A stretch of 59,827 nucleotides of DNA. It comes from Smithella sp. (GTDB lineage Bacteria; Desulfobacterota; Syntrophia; Syntrophales; Smithellaceae). Made by a program: the position numbers and the translations under genes. This document shows positions 35,473-43,855 of the stretch, one piece after another. The DNA is taken from contig SCVW01000049.1 in the NCBI GenBank assembly GCA_007244375.1, positions 1 to 59,827 of the forward strand, given 5' to 3'. Below the pieces are notes generated by a model. That model was not told where the DNA came from. It ran no database searches and saw only the letters and a program-made list of their open reading frames with translations. Positions within the stretch are counted from its first letter, which is position 1. Every line of letters starts with the position of its first letter.

Positions 35473-37548
35473 ATGTTTAGTTTAGATCAAAATGTAAAAC
35501 CGATATTCAGGTTGTGTGAAGACCTGATTGAACGTGACGAAATATCAGTTCCTTTACATTTTCAAAACAAGGGGCTTCTTCAAAATCTTGAATCTGCTAA
35601 AATTATCAAACAAAAGAAACTGATTAATCTTTGGAATAGTCATCATTTCACGGATGGCATGGTGTACGTGCAACTCAATCACCCTCAATATAATGAAGAT
35701 ATTCTTGTTTGGGCACATCCGGAACCGTGCAGCAGTGACTCGATGATCTGTCGCTGGCCAGAGGGGAGTCGCAGCATTGTGGAAAATGCAGAAATTTTAA
35801 ATATAATTTTTACCGATGGTCTTTCGGTATTTTTAATTCCTACTCAACTTAAGGAAGTTCAAAAAGATTCTTTTACCATTAACCTGCCTGAAAAGGGTTA
35901 TGTGTTGGGTCAGCGTCGGGCGAGGCGTTATCTTTGCCAGGGTATTGAAGTGGAAGTTGTGCAAAGTGGTTTTTGGGCTCAGGGACGACTTATTGATTTC
36001 AGCGCGTTGGCCTTCAGTGTTGAGGTCAGTCCTGAAGAAATCGGTTCTTTTCGCTGGTTTAATGCCGACAGTCCGTCGACGGTACATCTTTATCGAAACG
36101 GGCAAATGATTTTTTCAGCAACATGTCAATGTATCCGCCAGACATCTGATCAAGCAATACGTAATATTGTCTTTGCTTCGACTGTCAGTCAAATAAGTCG
36201 TTTTCTTAAGAAGAATTCCCGTGCTCCGCGTGTTGGAGTTACACCGATGCCAAATATTACGTTTGATCATCCAGCAACCAGAAAAAAGACTCAACTGGAT
36301 ATTAATGATCTTTCAACGTCAGGTTTTGCTGTCAGTGTTTCTTCCGAAGAAGATGTTCTGATGGTTGGAATGATTATTCCTGATTTGACCATTAATTATG
36401 GAGGAGCTTTAAAAATACATTGCAAGGCTCAGGTTCTCTATCGATGTGAAGAAGAAAAAGGGAATATCCGTTATGGCTTTGTTATTCTGGATATGGATGT
36501 TGTCAATTATAATCGTCTTAGTCATATTATAATGAATATAATTGATCCGAACACTCATATTGCCGATGAAGTGGACGTGGATCAGTTATGGAAATTTCTT
36601 TTTGAAAGCGGATTCATTTATCCTAAAAAATATGATCTTGTTCATTCTTACAGACAATCCATGAAAGAAACTTATCGCAGGTTATATCGGGATAATCCGG
36701 AAATAATTACACAGGTAACCTATCAGCGAAATGGCCGGATCTACGGGCATGTTTCCATGATTCGGTCCTACGAAAGAACCTGGATGGTACATCATCTTGC
36801 TGCAACAACATTGAACAATAAGCGAGTTGGCCTGCAAATTCTAAAACAAATCATACGTTATTTCGATGGCCTCTATCGTCTTCCTTCCTTCGGAATGGAC
36901 TATATGATTTTTTACTACCGTCCTGAAAACATTTTTCCCGATCATTTTTTCGGTGGTTTTGCCAGGCATCTCAATAATCCGGGTGCCTGTTCACTGGATT
37001 TGTTTGCTTACCTTAGCTATCCAACCGTCGGTGTTTCTCAGCCTCTTCCTGCGAAGTGGTCGCTTGGTTCAGTTATGCCATCTGATATTCTTGAATTAGA
37101 GCGTTTTTACAAACATGTTTCCGGTGGTCTCCTGTTAAATGTTTTACGTCTGGATAAAGAGGAAGAAAACGTTGAATCTCTATCGCAATTGTATGCAAGA
37201 CATGGATACACTAGAAGCTATCAAAGCTTCTCTCTGAAGTATAACGGAATGCTAAAAGCAGTTCTCATAGTGAATCAATCGGATCCCGGTATCAGCTTGT
37301 CAGACTTTCTCAACGGAATTAAAATTATAGTAAATGATGAAAAAGAATTGCCATGGGAGATATTATCCGCGGCAATTTCTCAATTAGCTGATCGTTTTAC
37401 AATTGACAAAATACCGGTTCTGGTTTATCCATCCAATTATTTGGAAACAAAAGGTGTTACTTTTAAAAAGAAATATTATCTATGGATTCTGGATGTATAT
37501 TATGGAAAAGAATACGGTGAATACATGATAGGTGGCAGTGGTACATGA
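35473..37548 (+). CDS. Double PilZ-domain protein with GNAT-like acyltransferase region
   Basis: A 691-residue protein. I start it at ATG 35473, with GGAGG about 7 bases upstream; the longer frame overlaps the epimerase gene. PilZ domain 1 has RRARR (148-152) and DFSALAF (175-181), where the final Gly of DxSxxG is replaced. PilZ domain 2 begins after RAPR (250-253) and has DLSTSGF (279-285), a complete motif. Residues about 370-690 look like GNAT/FeeM- or FemX-like acyltransferase folds (for example HHLAATTLNNKRVGLQILKQ). So c-di-GMP probably gates an acyl transfer, perhaps from the acyl-ACP made by the divergent genes. That link is inference. Confidence 0.7.
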   Translation: MFSLDQNVKPIFRLCEDLIERDEISVPLHFQNKGLLQNLESAKIIKQKKLINLWNSHHFTDGMVYVQLNHPQYNEDILVWAHPEPCSSDSMICRWPEGSRSIVENAEILNIIFTDGLSVFLIPTQLKEVQKDSFTINLPEKGYVLGQRRARRYLCQGIEVEVVQSGFWAQGRLIDFSALAFSVEVSPEEIGSFRWFNADSPSTVHLYRNGQMIFSATCQCIRQTSDQAIRNIVFASTVSQISRFLKKNSRAPRVGVTPMPNITFDHPATRKKTQLDINDLSTSGFAVSVSSEEDVLMVGMIIPDLTINYGGALKIHCKAQVLYRCEEEKGNIRYGFVILDMDVVNYNRLSHIIMNIIDPNTHIADEVDVDQLWKFLFESGFIYPKKYDLVHSYRQSMKETYRRLYRDNPEIITQVTYQRNGRIYGHVSMIRSYERTWMVHHLAATTLNNKRVGLQILKQIIRYFDGLYRLPSFGMDYMIFYYRPENIFPDHFFGGFARHLNNPGACSLDLFAYLSYPTVGVSQPLPAKWSLGSVMPSDILELERFYKHVSGGLLLNVLRLDKEEENVESLSQLYARHGYTRSYQSFSLKYNGMLKAVLIVNQSDPGISLSDFLNGIKIIVNDEKELPWEILSAAISQLADRFTIDKIPVLVYPSNYLETKGVTFKKKYYLWILDVYYGKEYGEYMIGGSGT

Positions 37549-37611
37549 TGTTAAGGATGAAATTGCCTTTAGTTCCTGCATCCGTTTTTTTGTAGAGACG
37601 TATCTAAAGAA

Positions 37612-39957
37612 ATGATGGAAGATACCCCACTTTATAATAGCCGGATCATTAGAAGTTACGTGGAATATCTGCACAGATATCTTCCTGATATCGATATAGC
37701 TCCTCTTTTAAAATATGCTGATATTGAATCCTATCAACTGGAAGATGAAGGTCACTGGCTGACTCAAAGGCAAGTTGATCGTTTTCACGAAATGCTTGCA
37801 AAGAAAGCTGATGATCTGGAAATTTCCAGAAAAGTAGGTCGTTTTATCACTACCTCACGAGCTTCTGGAGCTTTAGGGCAGTATTTGTTGGGCTTTATTA
37901 ATCCGGCAACAGCTTATTCAGTTCTGGAAAAAATTAATGCCCGCCTCAGCCGTGGAGTTGTTTTAAAAACTAGAGCTATTGGATCTGATCAAGTCGAAGC
38001 AAGAGCGATACCACAACCAGGTGTCGTCGAAAAACCTTATCAATGTCTTAATAGGCTTGGTTCACTGGAATCGCTGGCAAAACTTTTTACAAAAAAACTT
38101 GCCAGTATAGAACATCCGGTCTGTATTCACAAAGGTGGTGACTGCTGCCTTTACGTTATTACTTGGGAAAAGACGCCATCTTTTTTCTGGAAGAAAATCC
38201 GCAATTATTTTTTCATTATTAGTTTTTTGATTTGCCTAATCTCAATGAGCATTCTCAATCCTGTTTACTGGGATAGAATGGTTTTGTTATTTGTTGTGAT
38301 AGCTATGGGTGTTACTATTTATAGTGAACATCTGGAAAAGAAGGAGTTAATGGCGAACATTCAGAATCAAGGCGATGCGGCTGATCGCCTGCTGGATCAG
38401 ATTAATAAACGATATAATGAGACCCTCCTGATCCAGGAAATCGGTCAGGCTTCATCAATGATTCTTGATATTGATATGTTACTCAAATTTGTAATGGAAG
38501 CCCTTGAGAAACGGCTCGATTTCGACAGGGGTATGATCATGCTTGCCAATAAGCAAAAAGACAGTCTCATTTATACGGTAGGGTATGGACACAATCCGCG
38601 AGATGAAAGTTATCTGAAGAATATTAAATTTCATCTTGATAATCCTCTTTCCAAGGGGACGGCGGTGGATGTTTTTAGAAAACAAAAGCCAATTTTAGTT
38701 AATGATGTTTCCGAAATCGAGAGTGACCTTTCTGCCAAGAGTCTGGATTTCGTTCGCGCCATGGGTTCTCAAGCTTTTATTTGCGTTCCTATTATTTATA
38801 AAGGGGAGTCCATGGGAGTTCTTATTGTCGATAATGTACAATCAAAGAAACCTCTTAGTCAGACGGATATGAGTCTTTTGATGGGCATTGCCCCACAGAT
38901 CGGAATCAGCATCAGTAATGCAATTGCTTATCAAAAAATAAAAGAGAGTGAGGAGCGTTTCCGATCTCTGAGCGAGAATGCGCCGGACATAATTTATACT
39001 TTGGGTATCAACGGGGAATTTACTTATATCAATCCGGCAATTGAACCGAATTTGGGATACCGGCCTGATGAGATAGTCGGCAAATATTTTGTGGATGTTA
39101 CAAGAAAAGAAGACGTGTCGAGATATATTAAAGCATTCAAGCAGGTCAGGGATCAGAAACAGACTCTTAAAGAAGAAATAGGCATCCTTCTTCATAAAGA
39201 TAGTACGGAGCGATACTTTAGTATCAGTGGCGCGCCGAATTTTGATTCAGAAGGAAATTTTGTCGGATTAGTTGGTATATTCAAAAATCTAACCGACATC
39301 AGAAGATCGGAAATGGAGCTAAAAAGAAGTCTGGAGAAGCTGCAATTAGCCATGAGTAGTACCATTGACGCCATTTCTATGATTGTTGAGTCAAGGGATC
39401 CTTACACAGCTGGTCATCAGAGGCGGGTGGCTAAGCTTGCCGTGGCTATAGCGCGGGAATTGGGATTATCAGAAGAACGGGTCGATTTGATTCGTATGGG
39501 CGGTCTGATTCATGATATAGGGAAGATATATATTCCCGCTTCTATTCTGACAAAGCCGTCAAAATTGGGTGATCTTGAATTCGCGATGATGAGATCTCAT
39601 CCCACCGTGGGATATAAAATATTGAACAAAGTTGATTTTATCCCTGTTATTGTTGATATTGTGCATCAGCATCATGAAAGAATCGATGGGTCCGGATATC
39701 CATTAGGGATTTCCGGTGATGATATATTTTTAGAATCAAGAATTGTTGCTGTGGCAGACACGGTGGAAGCCATGGCGAGCAACAGGCCATACAGGCCTGC
39801 GCGGGGAGTACCGTTTGCATTGGAAGAAATCAGGAAGCAGCGCGGATCCAGTCTTGATGCTATGGTTGTGGATGCCTGCCTAAAACTTTTTGAAGAAAAA
39901 GGTTTTTCTTTCAAGCTGGACAACGAAGAAACAGATATTAATGCTTATTGGGTGTAA
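37612..39957 (+). CDS. GAF-PAS-HD-GYP cyclic-di-GMP phosphodiesterase
   Basis: A 781-residue membrane signalling protein. Residues 1-190 form a V4R/heme-NO-binding-like sensor region ending in HKGGDCCLYV. Two membrane helices lie at about 199-217 and 223-238. A GAF domain (about 275-440) and a PAS domain (448-565) follow. The HD-GYP domain (590-770) has the HD pair at 634-635 and the signature HHERIDGSGYP (687-697), so it should hydrolyse c-di-GMP. It lies 63 bases after the PilZ-acyltransferase gene, which suggests that it sets the local c-di-GMP level for that protein. The start has only a weak ribosome site. Confidence 0.9.
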   Translation: MMEDTPLYNSRIIRSYVEYLHRYLPDIDIAPLLKYADIESYQLEDEGHWLTQRQVDRFHEMLAKKADDLEISRKVGRFITTSRASGALGQYLLGFINPATAYSVLEKINARLSRGVVLKTRAIGSDQVEARAIPQPGVVEKPYQCLNRLGSLESLAKLFTKKLASIEHPVCIHKGGDCCLYVITWEKTPSFFWKKIRNYFFIISFLICLISMSILNPVYWDRMVLLFVVIAMGVTIYSEHLEKKELMANIQNQGDAADRLLDQINKRYNETLLIQEIGQASSMILDIDMLLKFVMEALEKRLDFDRGMIMLANKQKDSLIYTVGYGHNPRDESYLKNIKFHLDNPLSKGTAVDVFRKQKPILVNDVSEIESDLSAKSLDFVRAMGSQAFICVPIIYKGESMGVLIVDNVQSKKPLSQTDMSLLMGIAPQIGISISNAIAYQKIKESEERFRSLSENAPDIIYTLGINGEFTYINPAIEPNLGYRPDEIVGKYFVDVTRKEDVSRYIKAFKQVRDQKQTLKEEIGILLHKDSTERYFSISGAPNFDSEGNFVGLVGIFKNLTDIRRSEMELKRSLEKLQLAMSSTIDAISMIVESRDPYTAGHQRRVAKLAVAIARELGLSEERVDLIRMGGLIHDIGKIYIPASILTKPSKLGDLEFAMMRSHPTVGYKILNKVDFIPVIVDIVHQHHERIDGSGYPLGISGDDIFLESRIVAVADTVEAMASNRPYRPARGVPFALEEIRKQRGSSLDAMVVDACLKLFEEKGFSFKLDNEETDINAYWV

Positions 39958-40018
39958 ATCCTGTCTTAACAGAAATATCCCGTATCGGAAAAAACCGGTT
40001 TAATGAAGAATATTTAAT

Positions 40019-41401
40019 ATGCTGAATGCAAAAAAAGATTTTTTTATCAATTTGTATAAAAATATTTTTGTTCCATCCAAAGCTGTTTGTAAGAAAGATT
40101 TTACTTTTTCCGGATACAGTTATAGAGATGTGTTTGAATTGGCCGCAGGCATTAAAAAAACTATGGCTCGTCACGGTAAAGAAAAAACGCTTTGTCTTTG
40201 CACGACAAACAAAGCGGTTACAGCCGCTTGCGTGCTGGCTTCATTGGCGGGTTCTTGTCAGTTAATTCTGCCTTATTCCTTGTCTGGACATGCTCTGGCG
40301 GAAATGTATGATGCTGCTGGTTTTGACTTTGTTGTTGCCGACCGGCCGGAAGAAATACCGGCAGGTGTGGAAATAATAACACCGGTTGCCGCTGCAATGG
40401 AAAATATTAAACCTGAATTGATACGTGATCCGGACAAACCATTTTTACGCCTTTTTACCGGTGGTTCTACAGGCAAACCGAAATCCTGGTCTAAAACGCC
40501 GCGAAATCTCTTATCAGAAGCTTTTTATTTGCAAAAAAATTTTGCCTTGTCGGACAAGGACATTTTTGTGGCAACTATTCCGCCTTATCATATTTATGGA
40601 TTGCTTTTTTCCGTTCTGATTCCTTTTGTTGCTCATGCACGAGTGCTGCCTGACATTTATACCTTTCCTCAGGAAATTATTTCCACGATCAATAAACACA
40701 AGGCTTCTGTACTGGTCAGCGTACCTGTTCATTATCGTGTTTTGAAAGTTGATAATTTATCCGTTCCTTCATTAAAAATCGCTTTTTCTTCTGCCGGTGT
40801 TCTAAATCGTTCCGATGGACTGCATTTCCTGAAAAAAACAGGTGTGGGAATTACGGAAATCTATGGTTCTACGGAAACAGGCGGCATTGCAACACGCCGT
40901 ATCAGTGAATATACGGATAGATGGAAGGTTTTTGATGTTGTATTATGGAAGTTGGCCGACGGCAGGTTGTCTGTCAAATCCGATTTTGCATCGCTGGAAA
41001 TGGAACGTGATGCTGATGGTTTCTGTATAACCGGCGACGAAGCGCGTGAGGAACAGGACAATCGTTTTGTTCTTTTGGGCAGAGCGGACGGCATTGTCAA
41101 AGTCGCCGGGAAAAGAGTTGATCTTCTTGATATACAGAATAAAATTAAAACATTGCCTACAGTCAATGACGTTGTTGTTTTATCGTTACCTACAGAGAAG
41201 GGACGGGAAAACGAAGTTGTAGCAGTTATTGCATGTGATCTTACTGAAACTCATGTAAAAAAGCTTTTAATGGATATGCTGGAACCTTACGCTGTTCCCC
41301 GTCGCGTTAAAATTGTTTCCTCGATAACCAGATCAGCCACCGGTAAAATTGAACGTCGCCGGATTGAACAATTATTTGTAGACAATAAAAAGCCAGCTTA
41401 G
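40019..41401 (+). CDS. AMP-dependent synthetase/ligase (acyl- or aryl-ACP loading)
   Basis: An adenylate-forming enzyme of 460 residues. The ATP loop is LFTGGSTGKPKSW, the second motif is EIYGSTETGGIA, the hinge region has FCITGDEAREE, and the C-terminal lysine lies in SATGKIERR. It is short for a fatty acyl-CoA ligase and matches the aryl polyene AMP-ligase type, which adenylates an aryl or acyl starter and loads it on ACP. It follows the HD-GYP gene by 61 bases on the rightward transcript, opposite the ACP/ketosynthase genes, and so connects the two halves of the locus. The starter unit is not known; no ammonia-lyase is nearby. Confidence 0.82.
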   Translation: MLNAKKDFFINLYKNIFVPSKAVCKKDFTFSGYSYRDVFELAAGIKKTMARHGKEKTLCLCTTNKAVTAACVLASLAGSCQLILPYSLSGHALAEMYDAAGFDFVVADRPEEIPAGVEIITPVAAAMENIKPELIRDPDKPFLRLFTGGSTGKPKSWSKTPRNLLSEAFYLQKNFALSDKDIFVATIPPYHIYGLLFSVLIPFVAHARVLPDIYTFPQEIISTINKHKASVLVSVPVHYRVLKVDNLSVPSLKIAFSSAGVLNRSDGLHFLKKTGVGITEIYGSTETGGIATRRISEYTDRWKVFDVVLWKLADGRLSVKSDFASLEMERDADGFCITGDEAREEQDNRFVLLGRADGIVKVAGKRVDLLDIQNKIKTLPTVNDVVVLSLPTEKGRENEVVAVIACDLTETHVKKLLMDMLEPYAVPRRVKIVSSITRSATGKIERRRIEQLFVDNKKPA

Positions 41402-41449
41402 ATCATCATGCTGCCATTAATGTTAATGCTATAGTTCCCTGTTCCATAT

Positions 41450-41583
41450 CCCCATTTCTAAATCAAAGATGATATTGAAGCGGCTAGGCGGAGGCAACGA
41501 GGCGTATTAATAATACGTTTAGGAAGCCGACAATCCCGATGAATCGGGACCAACAAAAATAGCGCTTTGATTTAAAATTGGGG
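41450..41583. repeat. MITE-like element after the AMP-ligase gene
   Basis: Terminal inverted repeats of 19 bases (41450-41468 and 41565-41583) match at 17 positions. The interior contains GCAACGAGGCGTATT and AATACGT, the core shared with the 1526-1626 element, plus TCCCGATGAATCGGGA. It lies in the 185-base gap between two convergent genes and may serve as a bidirectional terminator. Confidence 0.7.
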
Positions 41584-41585
41584 AA

Positions 41586-42038
41586 TTATCTCTTATATCT
41601 GCCCATTACCTGCGCTTCCGCCAATACATGTCCTTTCATTGCTGCAAGTAAATCTTCTTTTGTTGATCCCGCTTTAAGATTCAGCATAGTATCCAGAGCG
41701 TACAATTTAAAAAAATATCGGTGCGTGCCGTCCGGAGGACAGGGGCCATCATAACCGAAATTTCCAAAAAAGTTTTTTCCGTTTTTGCCTGTTCCGGGAA
41801 TTTTTTCCTGCCGGGATACGTTCTCCGGCAAGGAATTGACGTTTCCCGGTAAATCAAAAATGACCCAGTGAACCCAAGTGCCCACTGGCGTGTCGGGATC
41901 GTCGCAAATTAATGCAAAACTTTTTGTTTCTACAGGTGCGCCCATCCAGGCAAGAGGCGGCGAAATATTCCGGTCTTCAAAAGAATATTGCGCAGGAATC
42001 ATACCTTCATGATGAAACGCTGAACTTTTTATTTCCAT
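41586..42038 (-). CDS. YbhB/YbcL-family (PEBP-like) protein
   Basis: A phosphatidylethanolamine-binding-protein-fold protein of 150 residues. The conserved ligand site is visible: SPPLAWMG, CDDPDTPVGTWVHW and the later GYDGPCPPDGTHRYFF. It is cytoplasmic, with no signal. The biochemical role of bacterial members is unclear; Raf-kinase-inhibitor naming is historical. The ribosome site AGGAGG precedes ATG by 9 bases. Its stop lies next to the repeat element and it is convergent with the AMP-ligase gene. Confidence 0.92.
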   Translation of the reverse strand: MEIKSSAFHHEGMIPAQYSFEDRNISPPLAWMGAPVETKSFALICDDPDTPVGTWVHWVIFDLPGNVNSLPENVSRQEKIPGTGKNGKNFFGNFGYDGPCPPDGTHRYFFKLYALDTMLNLKAGSTKEDLLAAMKGHVLAEAQVMGRYKR

Positions 42039-42193
42039 AAAATCCCCTCCTTTTATATGAGTATTATTTTATCTTTTGTTTCTGCAGGTGTGTTTCTTTC
42101 GTCGGCAATTAACCGAACAACAGCAAAGAAACATTTTTCGTCTTTACGTCTTACGCTTTTGCAAACAGAAATAAATCACATTTTAAATTTTAA

Positions 42194-42406
42194 CCGAAGA
42201 TTTTTGAGCAGTCAATATTTCTTATAAAGTCTGATTATATTGGACATTTTCTGGAAAGAAAAGGGTTCCCCCTTGATAATGTGACTTCCCTTTGGATCCG
42301 GAATATTCTTTGCCTGATTGGAGTAATGTGCTTGATAGCTTTACTTTCTATGGTTATTATCATACATAAGCAAAGCCGTATTGTTAAGCGAAACGGTAGC
42401 CAATAA
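42194..42406 (+). pseudogene. Possible remnant or small single-pass membrane protein
   Basis: In the 435-base gap 42039-42473 one frame is open from after TAA at 42191 to TAA at 42404. It reads like a protein C terminus: a polar stretch with GHFLERKGFPLDNV, one hydrophobic helix ILCLIGVMCLIALLS and a basic end IVKRNGSQ. No ATG or ribosome site opens the frame; GTG inside it could start a protein of about 40 residues. It may be the end of a lost membrane protein. The rest of the gap shows nothing else. Confidence 0.25.
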
Positions 42407-42473
42407 TAAAAACTACATTCTCAGAACTGGAATTATTTATTATAATTCGTTTAATTTTTACGAGAAAAGAATT

Positions 42474-42794
42474 ATGTTTTGTCCGAAATGCGGAAGTGAG
42501 TACAAAGAAGGTTTTTATAAATGCTCCGATTGTGGTACTGATTTGATTGATCAGTTGCCACCAGAGCCTGATAATGAAGTTAGTTATGTTGAACTTGTTG
42601 AAATCTATTCCACTTATCGGCAGAGTGATATAGCGTTTATAAAATCTGTTCTTGATGGTGAAGGCATAACATATTTTTTTGAGGGTGAAAGTTCTATTAT
42701 GCTGGTGGCAGGCGGAGCTTACGCCCGCCTATTGGTGAAAGCCGAAGAAGCAGACAGGGCAAAAGAAATTTTACGTGAATTAGGTTTTTTATAA
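42474..42794 (+). CDS. Zinc-ribbon DUF2007-type protein
   Basis: A 106-residue protein. It begins with a zinc ribbon, MFCPKCGSEYKEGFYKCSDC, and continues with a small ferredoxin-like fold of the DUF2007 type (signal-transduction-like domain): VELVEIYSTYRQSDIAFIKS followed by ARLLVKAEEADRAKEIL. I start it at ATG 42474 because translation from there begins directly with the zinc ribbon. Function is unknown. DUF2007 relatives resemble PII-type folds and may sense small molecules. It is convergent with the E1 dehydrogenase genes. Confidence 0.75.
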   Translation: MFCPKCGSEYKEGFYKCSDCGTDLIDQLPPEPDNEVSYVELVEIYSTYRQSDIAFIKSVLDGEGITYFFEGESSIMLVAGGAYARLLVKAEEADRAKEILRELGFL

Positions 42795-42844
42795 AAAGAT
42801 TAAATTCTGGTTTTAACCACTTTGTCAGAGAATATTTTTTCGAA

Positions 42845-43855
42845 TCATTTCATCAACTGGCGGACACTTGCACAAATACGCTCTACATTGGGAAGAACCT
42901 GATCTTCCAATTTACGGTTATAAGGGATGGTTGTTTGAGTGCAGACACGAGCATACTTGCATGTTATACCGGCTTCCAATACTACCGCTGATAATTCACC
43001 GGAAAGACCGAACGTTTCGTAATCTTCATCCACGACTAACAGCCGTCCGGTTTTTTTAACTTCTTTGCAGATTGTCTTTTTATCCAATGGAGAAACGGTT
43101 CGCAAATCCAGTACGCCGACTGAAATTCCTTCCGCCTCCAGTTTTTTAGCCGCATCGAGAGCCCGATGCACGCTCACGCCTAAACTGACTATTGTTACAT
43201 CGCGTCCCTCGCGGCGAAGTGCGGCTTCTCCGATGTGAATGGGGTCCCACTTTTGGGGAACTTCTCCTTTTGTTCCGTCGTCAGGAATATCAAATTGTAC
43301 TGTTTCCCGTGCTCCTGAACCAAGGATTTCCAGCCATGTTTTTGAAAGGAGCTTATGCTCGAGAATAATAACAGGACCATTGTGTTTTAAAGCGGCCAGC
43401 ATCAGTCCGCCGGCATCTGCCGGCGTAGATGGAACAATTACGGTCAATCCCGGAATATGTGCCAACATCCCCCACAAAGACTGTTCGTGCTGCCCTCCGT
43501 CGCCATATCCTCCGCCACAAGGCGCGCGTACGACAACTGGGGTGGTCCATTTACCTCCTGAAAAAGCTTCAATTTTGGAGGCATGGTTGAGCAGAGCGTC
43601 CATGCAGACTCCGAGAAAATCCACCATATACATTTCTACAACAGGACGTAATCCAGCCATGGCCGCGGCCACTCCTGCACCTAAAAAAGCACTCTCGCTA
43701 ATAGGGGTACCACGCACGCGTTTTTGTCCAAAACGCACAAGCAGGTCTCGTCTCAGTAAAGGAATGTCTTCGCCAAAGACAATGATATTGGGATTTTCAG
43801 CCATTGCCTGAGCGAGAGCGTCATCAGCAGCTTGTATGAAGGACATAGTTTTCAT
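42845..43855 (-). CDS. Thiamine-dependent dehydrogenase E1 beta subunit
   Basis: A 336-residue E1 beta chain of the pyruvate/acetoin/branched-chain 2-oxoacid dehydrogenase type. The conserved sections are VFGEDIPLLRRDLLVRFG, GTPISESAFLGAGVAAAM, CGGGYGDGGQHEQSLWGM and DLRTVSPLDKKTI. It would pair with the alpha subunit encoded just upstream, which it overlaps by four bases (ATGA). No E2 lipoyl transferase or E3 gene is in the window, which is unusual because these are normally adjacent. The substrate (pyruvate, acetoin or another) cannot be decided from sequence. Confidence 0.88.
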   Translation of the reverse strand: MKTMSFIQAADDALAQAMAENPNIIVFGEDIPLLRRDLLVRFGQKRVRGTPISESAFLGAGVAAAMAGLRPVVEMYMVDFLGVCMDALLNHASKIEAFSGGKWTTPVVVRAPCGGGYGDGGQHEQSLWGMLAHIPGLTVIVPSTPADAGGLMLAALKHNGPVIILEHKLLSKTWLEILGSGARETVQFDIPDDGTKGEVPQKWDPIHIGEAALRREGRDVTIVSLGVSVHRALDAAKKLEAEGISVGVLDLRTVSPLDKKTICKEVKKTGRLLVVDEDYETFGLSGELSAVVLEAGITCKYARVCTQTTIPYNRKLEDQVLPNVERICASVRQLMK

